Program-made: the position numbers and the translations under genes
Notes under the pieces: generated by a model
Database searches by the model: none
What the model was told of the DNA's origin: nothing
Seen by the model: only the letters and a program-made list of their open reading frames with translations
DNA from: Chryseobacterium kimseyorum
GTDB lineage: Bacteria; Bacteroidota; Bacteroidia; Flavobacteriales; Weeksellaceae
Direction of reading: 5' to 3'
Length of the DNA: 64,000 nt
Assembly: GCF_025971945.1 (NCBI RefSeq)
Contig: NZ_JAPDHW010000001.1
Coordinates: 62,001 to 126,000, forward strand
In this document: piece after piece, positions 28,139 to 36,995 of the stretch
Layout of the letters: every line of letters begins with the position of its first letter
Numbering within the stretch: the stretch's first letter is position 1

Positions 28139-28671
28139 GAGTTCTAAACTCTTCAGTTAGTATAATAATTCTCAAAATGTTACATACATTCTGAAAGAAT
28201 ATTGAATCTGTAGCAAGAATTGTTATCAAACCCATAAATAAATCTCTTTAAATTATTGATTTTTGATAACTTTTATTAAAATTTCCAACATCCAATTAGC
28301 TTCAAACACTAAAACAATTTTTGAGCAATTCAACTCGAGCACACTAATATAACAACGCTCAATCGCGTAAAAGCCTTACGAATCTGATATGATATCTTGC
28401 AAGCCCGAACGCAAATCTTCGAACGGCAGTACGTCAACAAAAAATAATCCCTCGCAAAAATTTCTTCAAATCAGGGATTATTTATTTTTTTGGTGTTTCA
28501 TTAAATTAGTCGGCTGTGATCGACATCCTTAAGGTTTTAGAAACCTTATTTTCAAAACTATCTTTGACGAATTATTTGCTGTTTCTCTTATTTTAAAATT
28601 TTTAGAAAAGAATGAAATTCCGAAGAGAGGTACCTGCTGCCGTCATCCAATAATATTTTCGTTTATTATTT
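28139..28671. other. Intergenic region with a GC-richer patch and a long hairpin
   Basis: No complete gene is visible in these 533 bases. At about 28340-28440 the base composition rises above the surroundings and the leftward strand stays open, ending LPFEDLRSGLQDIISDS. The hairpin at 28442-28491 adjoins it. It may be a dispersed intergenic repeat or a gene remnant. Confidence 0.4.
28442..28491. terminator. Hairpin, probable terminator usable in both directions
   Basis: Stem AAATAATCCCT / AGGGATTATTT with a 20-base loop; a T run follows on the right and an A run precedes on the left. The leftward sigma factor-like gene at 28672 is the nearest gene that could use it. Confidence 0.5.
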
Positions 28672-29061
28672 TTACTTATCCCTCCGTTGATCCATTACAG
28701 ATTCTGAAATCGGTTTCAGAATCCTTCTTCTGTTTCTATTCGGAAATGTGAATCCAAATTTATCTGCTTCATCTTTTATCAGATTTTCATCCGAAAAAGA
28801 GAAGAGCATTTTATTCTTTCTGTAAAAATTAGAAACTTCCTGTTGTGTGGTTTTAAAGATAATGGAGTCTAAAGTATGTGAATTTTTAAGAGAAGCAGAG
28901 TGTTTCCAGAGATGTACAAAAATTTCCTGCACCACATCTTCAACATCTTGCGTAGTGGAAATAAACTTTTTGACAAAAAAGTATACCTGATGTTTGTAAT
29001 CTAAATATATTTTTTCAAAATATTCCATTGCAAAGGATACATTTATTTCAATGTTTGGCAA
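28672..29061 (-). CDS. ECF sigma factor-like protein lacking region 4
   Basis: A 129-residue protein whose residues 10-90 are sigma region 2: YLDYKHQVYFFVKKF, then DVEDVVQEIFVHLWKHSASL and IIFKTTQQEVSNFYRKNK. The region 4 helix-turn-helix is absent: the remaining 40 residues (ending MDQRRDK) have no such pattern, and I found none in the other two frames downstream. Full-length relatives are about 170-190 residues. It is either a degenerate gene or a protein that binds core polymerase without promoter recognition. The conserved length of region 2 suggests loss of the 3' part. Confidence 0.7.
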   Translation of the reverse strand: MPNIEINVSFAMEYFEKIYLDYKHQVYFFVKKFISTTQDVEDVVQEIFVHLWKHSASLKNSHTLDSIIFKTTQQEVSNFYRKNKMLFSFSDENLIKDEADKFGFTFPNRNRRRILKPISESVMDQRRDK

Positions 29062-29140
29062 AAGTAATCAATTCGTGTTGCGCTAATATGACGCTAATAT
29101 TACATTTTGCTTTTTGCAACCAAATAAGGATTTATAATGC

Positions 29141-30253
29141 TTAGCCTAACTGTACACGGAATGTGAAACAGGTCTGTTCCTCATCTGAATGTACGGTAAG
29201 TTCACCGTGATGAGCTTTTGCAATCTCTGAAGCAATGTATAAACCCAGACCGAGTCCATTGCTGCTGGCGTGATCTGAATTCCGGTGAAAAGGATGGAAG
29301 AGGTGATCCAATATCGACTGAGGAATAGGTTTTCCACGGTTGATCACTGAAATTTCCCAAACATGACCATTAATCTCAGCGTGTAATACCACAGGATCGG
29401 TAGCCGAACCGTGGGTGAGTGCATTGGCTAACAGATTGGAAACCATTTGAGATAGACGCGCAGGATCGCATTCTACAGGTCGGCTGATTTGGAAACTGGA
29501 TTCAATATTTCGTTCCGGCCACGCGATGGAAAGTTCTGCGCTGATATTTTTAAGTAAAAGTTCCAGATCAATACGCTCCGGATGAATAGTAATTCCTCCT
29601 CCAAGACGTCCGCGGGCAAGATCCATAATATTATTGATCATCTCAAGCATACGTTTTGAACCGGCTTGAACAATGTTGATCATTTTCCGATCTTTTTCGT
29701 TCATCTCATTTCTTGCCAAGAGTTGAGAAGCGCTCATAATTCCTGCAAGTGGATTCCGTAGATCGTGTCCGAGCACAGCAATAAACTGTTCGCGTATTAC
29801 AGCCTGCTGTTGCTCCAGCAAGAGACTGGATTCTGCAAGCTGCTTAGATTCCTGAAGATTATCCTCATATATTCTGCGGTCTGAAGCACGAAAGAGTGTA
29901 AATCTTATAAATTGTGTTTTTCCTTCTTCATCTTTTTTCTCATAGCCATTAATGAAAACGGGAATTTTCCCATTTCCAGTATCCGCAAGTTCAACAGCAA
30001 CCTCATCAAAATAATGCTGCATTCTCAATAAAGGAAACAGGTGGGTTTCGAAGTAAATTCTGCCTCCCACAGAGAGAATGTCTGAAAAACGTTTTCCTTT
30101 CACTTTTTCAGGATCAATGTTGAGCCATTCACCGACCTTTCTGTTGACCCTTACGATAATACCATGATGATCTGTTGTAATAAATCCACAAAGTGCTGAT
30201 TCAAAAAAATCATTGAAATCTTCATCCGCTAAAGGCAGTGATTCATTAGGCAT
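29141..30253 (-). CDS. PAS-domain histidine kinase coupled to the RsbQ-like hydrolase
   Basis: A 370-residue kinase from the ATG at 30253, which overlaps the end of the hydrolase gene by eight bases; a longer frame to 30295 would overlap more and adds no conserved residues. It has one PAS domain (about residues 10-120, CGFITTDHHGIIVRVNRKVG), HisKA with VLGHDLRNPLAGIMSASQLL, and an ATPase domain ending GLGLYIASEIAKAHHGELTV. No membrane segment is visible. Overlap with the hydrolase mirrors the RsbQ-RsbP pair of Bacillus, where a hydrolase feeds a signal to a PAS-containing output protein; here the output would be a phosphotransfer. The partner regulator may be the receiver protein at 31200. 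Confidence 0.9.
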   Translation of the reverse strand: MPNESLPLADEDFNDFFESALCGFITTDHHGIIVRVNRKVGEWLNIDPEKVKGKRFSDILSVGGRIYFETHLFPLLRMQHYFDEVAVELADTGNGKIPVFINGYEKKDEEGKTQFIRFTLFRASDRRIYEDNLQESKQLAESSLLLEQQQAVIREQFIAVLGHDLRNPLAGIMSASQLLARNEMNEKDRKMINIVQAGSKRMLEMINNIMDLARGRLGGGITIHPERIDLELLLKNISAELSIAWPERNIESSFQISRPVECDPARLSQMVSNLLANALTHGSATDPVVLHAEINGHVWEISVINRGKPIPQSILDHLFHPFHRNSDHASSNGLGLGLYIASEIAKAHHGELTVHSDEEQTCFTFRVQLG

Positions 30254-31040
30254 ATAAAAAGTTGTTGATCGATTGTATGGTTTCTTCAGGAGCACTCAGG
30301 TTTGGACAGTGTCCCGTAGCATCCATCACAACCAGCGTACTTTCAGGTATCTGATCGTGCATATACTGACCTACCTCCACAGGTGCGATAATATCGTTGC
30401 TGCATTGTAAAATTAATACAGAAACTTTTGTATTTTTAAGAATGTCACGTTTGTCTGTCAGAAATGTAGTTCTTGCGAAATGCTTCGCAATATCTGGATC
30501 GGTTTTACAGAAACTGTTGGAAAGTTCCTGTGAAAGTTCTTCTCTTTCAGGATTTCCCATAATGATTGGTGCGATAGACATCGACCAGCCTAAGTGATTC
30601 TTATTCATCGAGTCGAGAAGTTCGTTGATTTCTTCTTTGCTGAATCCACCGATATAATTATCCTGATTAATGTAAGAAGGAGAGGGACTGACCAAAATTA
30701 ACGTTTTGAAAATATGAGGAGACTTATCTGCAGCGATGATACCCATAATGGCACTTACAGAATGTCCTACGAAGATGCCATCTTTAACATTGAGTTCATT
30801 AGCAATCTCAATAATATCATTGGCGTAACCTTCGAGATGGTCGTATTTTTCGAATGAGTATGCAGAGAGATCAGAATTGCCAGCTCCCACATGATCGAAA
30901 AGAATAATTTTAAAACGGTCTTCAAATGCTGGATATACAAATCTCCACATATTCTGGTCACATCCAAAACCATGTGCAAACATCATAACCTCGTTGCCGA
31001 CACCTTTAGTAATAACATTATTTCTTTTAAGTACACTCAT
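30246..31040 (-). CDS. Alpha/beta hydrolase of the RsbQ family
   Basis: A 264-residue protein with close resemblance to RsbQ along its whole length: MMFAHGFGCDQNMWRFVYPA, ILFDHVGAGNSDL, FVGHSVSAIMG with the nucleophile serine, GGFSKEEINELL, SFCKTDPDIAKHFARTTFLT, LILQCSNDIIAPVEVGQYMH (acid) and DATGHCPNLSAPEETIQ (histidine). RsbQ in Bacillus is required for RsbP activation under energy stress, and plant karrikin/strigolactone receptors belong to the same family. The natural ligand is unknown. It is the first gene of a two-gene unit with the PAS kinase. Confidence 0.93.
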   Translation of the reverse strand: MSVLKRNNVITKGVGNEVMMFAHGFGCDQNMWRFVYPAFEDRFKIILFDHVGAGNSDLSAYSFEKYDHLEGYANDIIEIANELNVKDGIFVGHSVSAIMGIIAADKSPHIFKTLILVSPSPSYINQDNYIGGFSKEEINELLDSMNKNHLGWSMSIAPIIMGNPEREELSQELSNSFCKTDPDIAKHFARTTFLTDKRDILKNTKVSVLILQCSNDIIAPVEVGQYMHDQIPESTLVVMDATGHCPNLSAPEETIQSINNFLYA

Positions 31041-31199
31041 TCAAACCGAATATTTTTAGTAAAGATAGGTGTTCTTAATCAAGTATGTACAAGTTTATTT
31101 AAATAAGAGAAAGTAGAATTTGTTAGAATATGTTGTTTGAATAAATAATTCTTCAGATAAAATGTAAATCGAATTGAAAATATTAGTCTGAGACGTAGC

Positions 31200-31577
31200 T
31201 TAGATAGGCATCGGGATGTCTTTATCAATAATTTTTTTTATTCTGTACAGTAAATTATCAATATCGAAAGGTTTCGTTATAAAATCATCAGGTTTGCACA
31301 GGCTGCTTAGCTCGTTTAGCTTAGCATGCGCACTCATAATCATAACTGGGACACCGTCGTTGGATACATCACACTTAATTTCTTTGCATAAATCTACGCC
31401 AGATCCATCAGGAAGCATGACGTCAAAAAGGTAAAGATCAGGGTTAATGTTGTGATCTCTTGCCGCAAACTCACTTACACTGGCAAATGACTGCACCAAA
31501 TAATCTTCAGAAATTAGGAATAATTCCAGAATTTCTCTGATTGCCTGATCATCTTCGACCAAAAATATCTTTCTCAT
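31200..31577 (-). CDS. Single-domain response regulator
   Basis: I take the ATG at 31577 (125 residues), because MRKIFLVEDDQAIREILELF begins the receiver fold exactly; an upstream in-frame start adds nine residues only. The acidic pair is in EDD, the phosphorylation aspartate in LYLFDVMLPDGSG, the conserved serine in MIMSAHA and the lysine in FITKPFDI. There is no output domain, so it must act by protein contact or phosphotransfer. It is transcribed in the same direction as the RsbQ-like hydrolase and PAS kinase, with about 160 bases between, and could be their partner; that is inference. Confidence 0.9.
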   Translation of the reverse strand: MRKIFLVEDDQAIREILELFLISEDYLVQSFASVSEFAARDHNINPDLYLFDVMLPDGSGVDLCKEIKCDVSNDGVPVMIMSAHAKLNELSSLCKPDDFITKPFDIDNLLYRIKKIIDKDIPMPI

Positions 31578-31947
31578 ACTTTTACTTAGCAAGAATAGAA
31601 CCAAGAAGTGTTTATCCTTAACTACTTCGAATCGATATTCTTAATTTTTTTAATTGTTAAACCTTATCTTCATATCACTAATCAACTTCAATACCAGACT
31701 TCATCATCAATGTCAACCAAAATATATTCCTTTCTTAATACTTTCTAATCCAATCATTTTATTTAAATAAAATTGTACGTTAGATAAAAATGTCGATTGG
31801 CCTATGTTAGTCAAAAATATTGTCATAAAAAAACTCCTTAGAACGTTTGTTTTCAGGAGCTTTATTTACAGGTTTTATTTCGATTCTAATTGAAGAAAAT
31901 TTGGTAGCGTTGGAATTGATCTAAATTTAGAAAGGCTTTTAACATTG
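31578..31947. other. Intergenic region
   Basis: No coding frame is supportable in these 370 bases. The interval holds the terminator of the catalase-like gene at 31827-31863; the rest is AT-rich, without a clear promoter box for the response regulator. Confidence 0.5.
31827..31863 (-). terminator. Rho-independent terminator of the catalase-like gene
   Basis: Leftward stem AAAGCTCC / GGAGTTTT (one G-T pair) followed by a T run, about 85 bases after the stop at 31948. Confidence 0.6.
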
Positions 31948-33072
31948 TCAGTCAGGCAGTTCATCAATGGTTTTAGGTTCTATCCGTGGCGCTGCATTCA
32001 TATGATGACGGTATTTAGATGAGGTTTCATAGGCGAGCTTTCTTACACGCATGATATTACCGAGCGGTCTGTGTTCTGGAAGGCAGTGGAATGGATTAAA
32101 GCTCAAAACATCATCACCATACACTCTTCGTTCCGGGCTGAACGTGTTTTGCGGACTGATAGTCAAACTTGCGATTGCCTGAAACGGACTGTCTTCTTCC
32201 ATCCATTGAACAGAACCGTCCTCTACCGGCATTTTTTCAAGATCTGTACACAACTGTGCAGACAGTTCGTAAACAGCAGTTTGATTTTCAAAAAAGTTTT
32301 TCACAATAGTGGTTAGAAAACTTTCCGGTTCACTCTTCATTAAATCTTCATCCATATCTTTCCCGTGAAGTGATGCAACATTCTCCGATTTCGGAGCGAT
32401 AGAAATTTTAGCCACGTAATCTCCGTACCGTATTGCGGCCATACTGAAATAGCGGTCACCCAAAATATGCGATCCGGGTATGCTGAAATGATTGGGGTCT
32501 TCTTCTTTTCCAATTAAATTTTTAATTTTTCTTCCCGCAACAAGCATTGCACCCTGAACACTCTGAAAAAGCTCAGGAGTATTAATATATTCCTCGACTT
32601 TTTTCTGCTGATCAAGATAATCTTTAACTGTTCCTGTTGGAATGATCGGGTAGTTGACTAAAAGAAAATCCTGAGTTAAAGCATCTCTATCTTCGTCTAA
32701 AAACTTTTCGCCTTCCACACCGATAATTTTAATGGCCATTCCACGCTGAGAAGATTTTTTGTCTGGCTCTATCATTCCTGGTGCAGTGGAGAACCGGATG
32801 ATTACCGGATATTTCCGCGGTTCTTTAAAAAGACCTTGAGCCAGATGTTCCGGTAGATTGCCATAAATTTCCAATTCTCCGCGAAGAATTCCATGATTTT
32901 TGGCATGAGCATCACGTACGGCATGACGATATCTCTCAAACATTATTTTATTAACTCTCGCCATAGATTCTACCACGGCGCGGCTGTCTTCATCTTCGTT
33001 GGGTTGCTTTACTTCGATCTCGTCTGAATATCTTACATAATTTTTAATGTCATTGTTTTCTTGCTGATTCAT
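31948..33072 (-). CDS. Heme-catalase-fold protein (catalase-related)
   Basis: A 374-residue protein, shorter than true catalases (about 480 or more). It keeps the catalase core: DAHAKNHGILRGELEIYGNL with the candidate distal histidine, YPVIIRFSTAPG, AIKIIGVEGEKFLDEDRDAL, TQDFLLVN, and a C-terminal FNPFHCLPEHRPLGNIMRVR. It resembles the catalase-related proteins that act as peroxidases on small organic hydroperoxides. There is no signal peptide, so it is probably cytoplasmic. It lies between the sensory genes and other oxidant-related genes. Activity against hydrogen peroxide is uncertain. Confidence 0.85.
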   Translation of the reverse strand: MNQQENNDIKNYVRYSDEIEVKQPNEDEDSRAVVESMARVNKIMFERYRHAVRDAHAKNHGILRGELEIYGNLPEHLAQGLFKEPRKYPVIIRFSTAPGMIEPDKKSSQRGMAIKIIGVEGEKFLDEDRDALTQDFLLVNYPIIPTGTVKDYLDQQKKVEEYINTPELFQSVQGAMLVAGRKIKNLIGKEEDPNHFSIPGSHILGDRYFSMAAIRYGDYVAKISIAPKSENVASLHGKDMDEDLMKSEPESFLTTIVKNFFENQTAVYELSAQLCTDLEKMPVEDGSVQWMEEDSPFQAIASLTISPQNTFSPERRVYGDDVLSFNPFHCLPEHRPLGNIMRVRKLAYETSSKYRHHMNAAPRIEPKTIDELPD

Positions 33073-33125
33073 AATATAGATTGATTTGGTAATGTTGAAT
33101 TTGCTTGTAATGATTATCTCTTATT

Positions 33126-33163
33126 CTAAAAATAAATCCCCAATTTAATCATGGGGATTTTTA
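33126..33163 (-). terminator. Rho-independent terminator of the esterase gene
   Basis: Stem AAATCCCC / GGGGATTT with an 11-base loop, T-rich on both outer sides; it lies about 30 bases after the stop at 33191. Confidence 0.75.
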
Positions 33164-33190
33164 TATTTTCAAATTTTAGATTTAGCAATA

Positions 33191-34306
33191 TTATTTGAGA
33201 GCTGCTTTCAGTTGTTCAGCAGCATAAGCCTGAGCTTCCTTTGCCTGTGGTACCACGATGGCCATCCCGTAGAATTCGTGAGTAACACCATCGTAATTTT
33301 TGCTGTTCACCTTTACTCCTGCAGCAGAAAGCTTATCAGCCAACATCGTTCCGTCGTCATGTAGCGGATCGATTTCTGCAGTGATAATCGTTGTTGGAGG
33401 AAGTCCTGCCAAATTAGCATTTATGAGAGAAATCCTTGGATCTTTCGCTTCATTCATATTATTCAGGTAATGTTTTGTGAACCATTCCATCATGGCTTTG
33501 TTCAGAGGTTTTGCGCCCGCGTACTTCGTATATGATGCAGTATTCATATCAGACTGTGCAATCGGATAGACAAGAACCTGATGTAGAGGGATCATAATCT
33601 TTTTGTCTCTGGCCATTATAGAAACGTTGGCGGCAAGATTTCCTCCGGCACTTTCACCGACCACTGCGATTTTTTTAGCATCACCTTTAATTGTTGCGGC
33701 ATTTTTAACTACCCATTCATAAGCAGCAAAAGCATCATTGTGTGCGGTAGGAAATTTATTTTCCGGAGCTAAACGATAAGCTACAGATACCACTACTGCC
33801 TCTGTTTGTTCTGCCAATCCCTGCGCCGACGCATTGTAAACGTCAAGATCTGCAATAACGAAACCTCCGCCATGGTAGTAAACGATAATAGGGTACGATG
33901 CTTTGCCGGTTTTCGGTGTATAAACTCTGGCGTGAATTTTACCGCCTGCAACATTTATATTTACTCCTGTCGTATCAACCTTAGGTGCTGGAACTGCAAT
34001 ATTGTTTTCCTTCACCAAATCCATAACCGCATCGGTAGGTGTATGATTTTTTCGGGCTTCTTCCGGAGTTAGAGTTTCAATGGGTTTGTCGCCATAGCTT
34101 GCCAGTTTTTCCATAACAGCCTGCATTTCGGGTTTGATTGTTTTCCCCCATTCCGGTGTAGCTCCTGTCGGTTTCAATTGAGAAACATTTACAGAATCTG
34201 CAGACTTGGGATCGACAGACTGTGCTGTTTCATTTTTTTTTGAGCATGATACTGCCACGGTCAGTGCACATGCAGCGATTGACCATTTAATCAATTTGTT
34301 GTTCAT
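33191..34306 (-). CDS. Lipoprotein alpha/beta hydrolase (HSL-type esterase)
   Basis: A 371-residue protein with a lipoprotein signal (MNNKLIKWSIAACALTVAVS, then CSKKN). The hydrolase domain starts near residue 110 and shows the oxyanion-hole motif YYHGGGFV, the nucleophile elbow VVGESAGGNLAANV, the acid in EIDPLHDDG and the histidine in VTHEFYGM, in the order of the hormone-sensitive-lipase family. It should hydrolyse short-chain esters outside the cytoplasm. It is divergent to the SDR gene, with 277 bases between starts. Confidence 0.9.
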   Translation of the reverse strand: MNNKLIKWSIAACALTVAVSCSKKNETAQSVDPKSADSVNVSQLKPTGATPEWGKTIKPEMQAVMEKLASYGDKPIETLTPEEARKNHTPTDAVMDLVKENNIAVPAPKVDTTGVNINVAGGKIHARVYTPKTGKASYPIIVYYHGGGFVIADLDVYNASAQGLAEQTEAVVVSVAYRLAPENKFPTAHNDAFAAYEWVVKNAATIKGDAKKIAVVGESAGGNLAANVSIMARDKKIMIPLHQVLVYPIAQSDMNTASYTKYAGAKPLNKAMMEWFTKHYLNNMNEAKDPRISLINANLAGLPPTTIITAEIDPLHDDGTMLADKLSAAGVKVNSKNYDGVTHEFYGMAIVVPQAKEAQAYAAEQLKAALK

Positions 34307-34583
34307 ATCAGATAATTTTGTGATTGGAAAAAATTTATCTAATAATGTGCCAATAATTATTACATAATGTACTTATATAATCAATATCATTTAAATAAAA
34401 ATATTTAATTGCAATGAGAGCAGATTAGGTAATATTCATTTCAGTTCTAAATTTTGGGTGCTGAATGATTATTTGAAATATAAAGCTCTTAAAAGCTTGA
34501 GAAGATTTCTCATATAATTTCACCGATTTTTAGCGGCATATCATTTGTATCCTTGAAAGCTTTTAACACACCAAATCTACATT

Positions 34584-35588
34584 ATGGAAGATCAAATAAC
34601 AAGACGCAATGCTATTGGTAAAATAGCAGCGACAATCGCTGTAGCTGCAGTTGCGCCAACTGCTTTAGCACAGTCGCAATCCGGTAAAACGAGAAATGAA
34701 AAATCTCCGGATCTTACAGATCCTACTACTAAATATTTTAAACCGCCATTTAAACGTCAGTCCCAGCCATTTCCTGGTTTAGGTAGTAAAATGACTCCTG
34801 TGCCTGACCACGGAGAAAAAACGTATGTGGGTTCCGGCCGTTTGGTAGGAAGAAAGGCATTAATTACCGGAGGTGATTCCGGAATAGGCAGGGCGGCTGC
34901 GATTGCATATGCGAGGGAAGGTGCTGATGTCGCCATCAATTATCTTCCTGCTGAAGAAGAAGATGCAGCAGAAGTAATTGAGCTGATTAAAAAAGAAGGC
35001 CGAAAAGCCATTGCAATTCCGGGAGATATCAGAAGTGAAGAATTTTGCAAAAAACTGGTTGATCAGGCAGTAAAACAGCTCGGTGGCCTGGATATATTAG
35101 TCAACAACGCGGGGCATCAGAAAAGTAAAGAATCTATCCTTGATATCTCCACAGAAGAATTTGACTGGACGATTAAAACAAATATTTACGCACCTTTTTG
35201 GATCACAAAGGCAGCTTTGCCTCATTTGAAGCCAGGTTCAAGTATTATCGGATTGTCTTCAGTTCAGGCTTATGATCCGTCTGCTGATCTGTATGATTAT
35301 GCGCAGACTAAAGCTGCAACAACAAATTATGTAAAATCTCTGGCTAAACAGTTAGGTCCTAAAGGCATCCGGGTGAACGGTGTTGCACCGGGACCTGTTT
35401 GGACTCCTTTACAGGTGAGTGGTGGACAAACACAGGAAAACTTAGAAAAATTTGGAGGAGATACTCCGTTAGGAAGACCGGGTCAACCTGCTGAACTTGC
35501 TTCAATATTTGTACAGCTTGCTGCCAATGACGCAAGTTTTGCAACAGGGCAAATTTACGGTTCGGCTGGTGGAAACGGACAACCTTAG
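34584..35588 (+). CDS. Tat-exported short-chain dehydrogenase
   Basis: A 334-residue SDR with a twin-arginine leader: TRRNAIGKIAATIAVAAVAP followed by TALAQ. The enzyme part shows the cofactor loop LITGGDSGIGRAAAIAYARE (TGxxxGIG), NNAGHQ, the catalytic serine in IIGLSSVQAY and the YxxxK pair in YDYAQTKAA. The preceding segment PPFKRQSQPFPGLGSKMTPV is typical of the stress-protein 39 subgroup of SDRs. An NAD(P)-dependent enzyme outside the cytoplasm is unusual unless the cofactor is carried during folded Tat export. The manganese catalase gene follows on the same strand. Confidence 0.92.
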   Translation: MEDQITRRNAIGKIAATIAVAAVAPTALAQSQSGKTRNEKSPDLTDPTTKYFKPPFKRQSQPFPGLGSKMTPVPDHGEKTYVGSGRLVGRKALITGGDSGIGRAAAIAYAREGADVAINYLPAEEEDAAEVIELIKKEGRKAIAIPGDIRSEEFCKKLVDQAVKQLGGLDILVNNAGHQKSKESILDISTEEFDWTIKTNIYAPFWITKAALPHLKPGSSIIGLSSVQAYDPSADLYDYAQTKAATTNYVKSLAKQLGPKGIRVNGVAPGPVWTPLQVSGGQTQENLEKFGGDTPLGRPGQPAELASIFVQLAANDASFATGQIYGSAGGNGQP

Positions 35589-35901
35589 TTTCATCATCCA
35601 TTTTAAATATAAGGCTGCTTTTGGGCAGTCTTTTTTAATTTCATTTATTTGGCTGAAAAAAGATATTATATTTACTTCTCTAAAATGATCATTGCAGATC
35701 TTGAGATAATCTTTCGGGGTGGGATAAAATTTATCGAAAAAAAATGATTCTTGTGACTTAGATCATACCGTATTTCAATTAAAGTATTTTGTAATATTTT
35801 TACGCTGAATGCATTCATATTCAATATGTTAAAGCTTTGAAATTCAGGTTTTGTGGCACAGTCTTAGTTGATCAATCGGTAACCAATAAAATTTAAAAAT
35901 T
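35589..35901. other. Intergenic region
   Basis: These 313 bases hold the terminator at 35612-35637. The remainder has no coding frame; a TATTTTG at about 35792 is one base short of the promoter consensus. Confidence 0.45.
35612..35637 (+). terminator. Rho-independent terminator of the SDR gene
   Basis: Stem GGCTGC / GCAGTC (one G-T pair) and a T run. Confidence 0.6.
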
Positions 35902-36882
35902 ATGTTTTACCACTCACAAAATCTTATCAGTCCAATAGTTTCTGATGAACCGGATCCTTCTGCAGCCAATGCTTTACAGGAAGGACTGGGAGGGCAGTTC
36001 GGCGAAATGCGTACGATGATGCAGTATCTTTTCCAAAGTTTTAATTTCCGAGGGAAAGCAACGCCATACATGGATTTAATCCAGGGTGTGGGTGTAGAAG
36101 AAATTTCTCACGTAGAGCTGATTACCAAAACCATCTCTCAACTGCTTGACGGATCTCCCAGATATCAGGGTGATAAATATGAAACTCCAAGTAAAGGTGG
36201 TGGCGTAGCTTTGGAAATGGCCAAAGCCCAGCAGAATCCACATCACTACATCGTTGGCGCTCAGGCAGCGCTTCCGGTAGATGCCGCTGGAAATCCGTGG
36301 AGTGGGAGCTACGTTCACAACCATGGAAATCTTGTTCTGGACTTAATGGATAATCTTGTTGTAGAGGCTACGGGCAGAATTCAGAAGTGCAGAATTTATC
36401 AAATGAGCAGTAACAAAACTTTGCGTGCAACTGTGGCTTTCCTTATTGTTAGAGATGAAGCACATCAGGCAGCTTTTGCGAAAGCATTGGAAACTCTCGG
36501 AGTAGACTGGGGTAAAGTTCTTCCGGTTCCAAAATTTGATTCTTCGCAGTTCCCTGAAGTAAAGAGATTGTTGGATTTGGGTCTGCACAGAGAGCAGTAC
36601 ACTTTCCGTATGGACGGTTCTTTAATGGAAAAGATTTTCAGCGGTCCGTCACCTTTCAATGATGGTACAGAACTTACCACGATGAAAGAGCCAAGTGAAT
36701 CTTACCCTATTCCCGAAGCACCGGAACGTCCGGAGGAATTTGCACCGGGCCTTGACGAAGAAATGCAGGCTTTGGCTGATGCTTTTACCGAATTTAAAGA
36801 ATCAGGAGGTAAAGTTAAAAAGAATGTCGGTATTAAACCAGGCAAAAAGACTGATGAAACTAAAAGCAATAAAAAGAAATAA
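35902..36882 (+). CDS. Manganese catalase
   Basis: A 326-residue ferritin-like protein. Dimanganese ligands expected for the family are seen in QFGEMRTMMQYLFQSFNFRG, GVEEISHVELITK and VRDEAHQAAFAKALE. The segment HNHGNLVLDLMDNLVVEATG is also characteristic. The C-terminal 70 residues are charged and lysine-rich (ending TDETKSNKKK) with no structure evident. It decomposes hydrogen peroxide in the cytoplasm without heme. It stands near a heme-catalase-like gene and a stress-type SDR, so an oxidative or general stress role is likely. It ends at a clean terminator. Confidence 0.94.
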   Translation: MFYHSQNLISPIVSDEPDPSAANALQEGLGGQFGEMRTMMQYLFQSFNFRGKATPYMDLIQGVGVEEISHVELITKTISQLLDGSPRYQGDKYETPSKGGGVALEMAKAQQNPHHYIVGAQAALPVDAAGNPWSGSYVHNHGNLVLDLMDNLVVEATGRIQKCRIYQMSSNKTLRATVAFLIVRDEAHQAAFAKALETLGVDWGKVLPVPKFDSSQFPEVKRLLDLGLHREQYTFRMDGSLMEKIFSGPSPFNDGTELTTMKEPSESYPIPEAPERPEEFAPGLDEEMQALADAFTEFKESGGKVKKNVGIKPGKKTDETKSNKKK

Positions 36883-36914
36883 AGCTTTATTCATCTAAAT
36901 TGATTTAATAAAAT

Positions 36915-36951
36915 AGCCCATAGAAACAACTGTTTTTATGGGCTTTTTTTT
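36915..36951 (+). terminator. Rho-independent terminator of the manganese catalase gene
   Basis: Stem AGCCCATA / TATGGGCT followed by eight T. Confidence 0.85.
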
Positions 36952-36995
36952 AAATGTAAATTATTACCAATGCGTCGGAGCAGCATCTTTCTAAT

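Noticed and set aside
28600..28700. A frameshift that would restore sigma region 4 of the gene at 28672
   Set aside because: Neither other frame downstream shows a helix-turn-helix pattern before stops accumulate.
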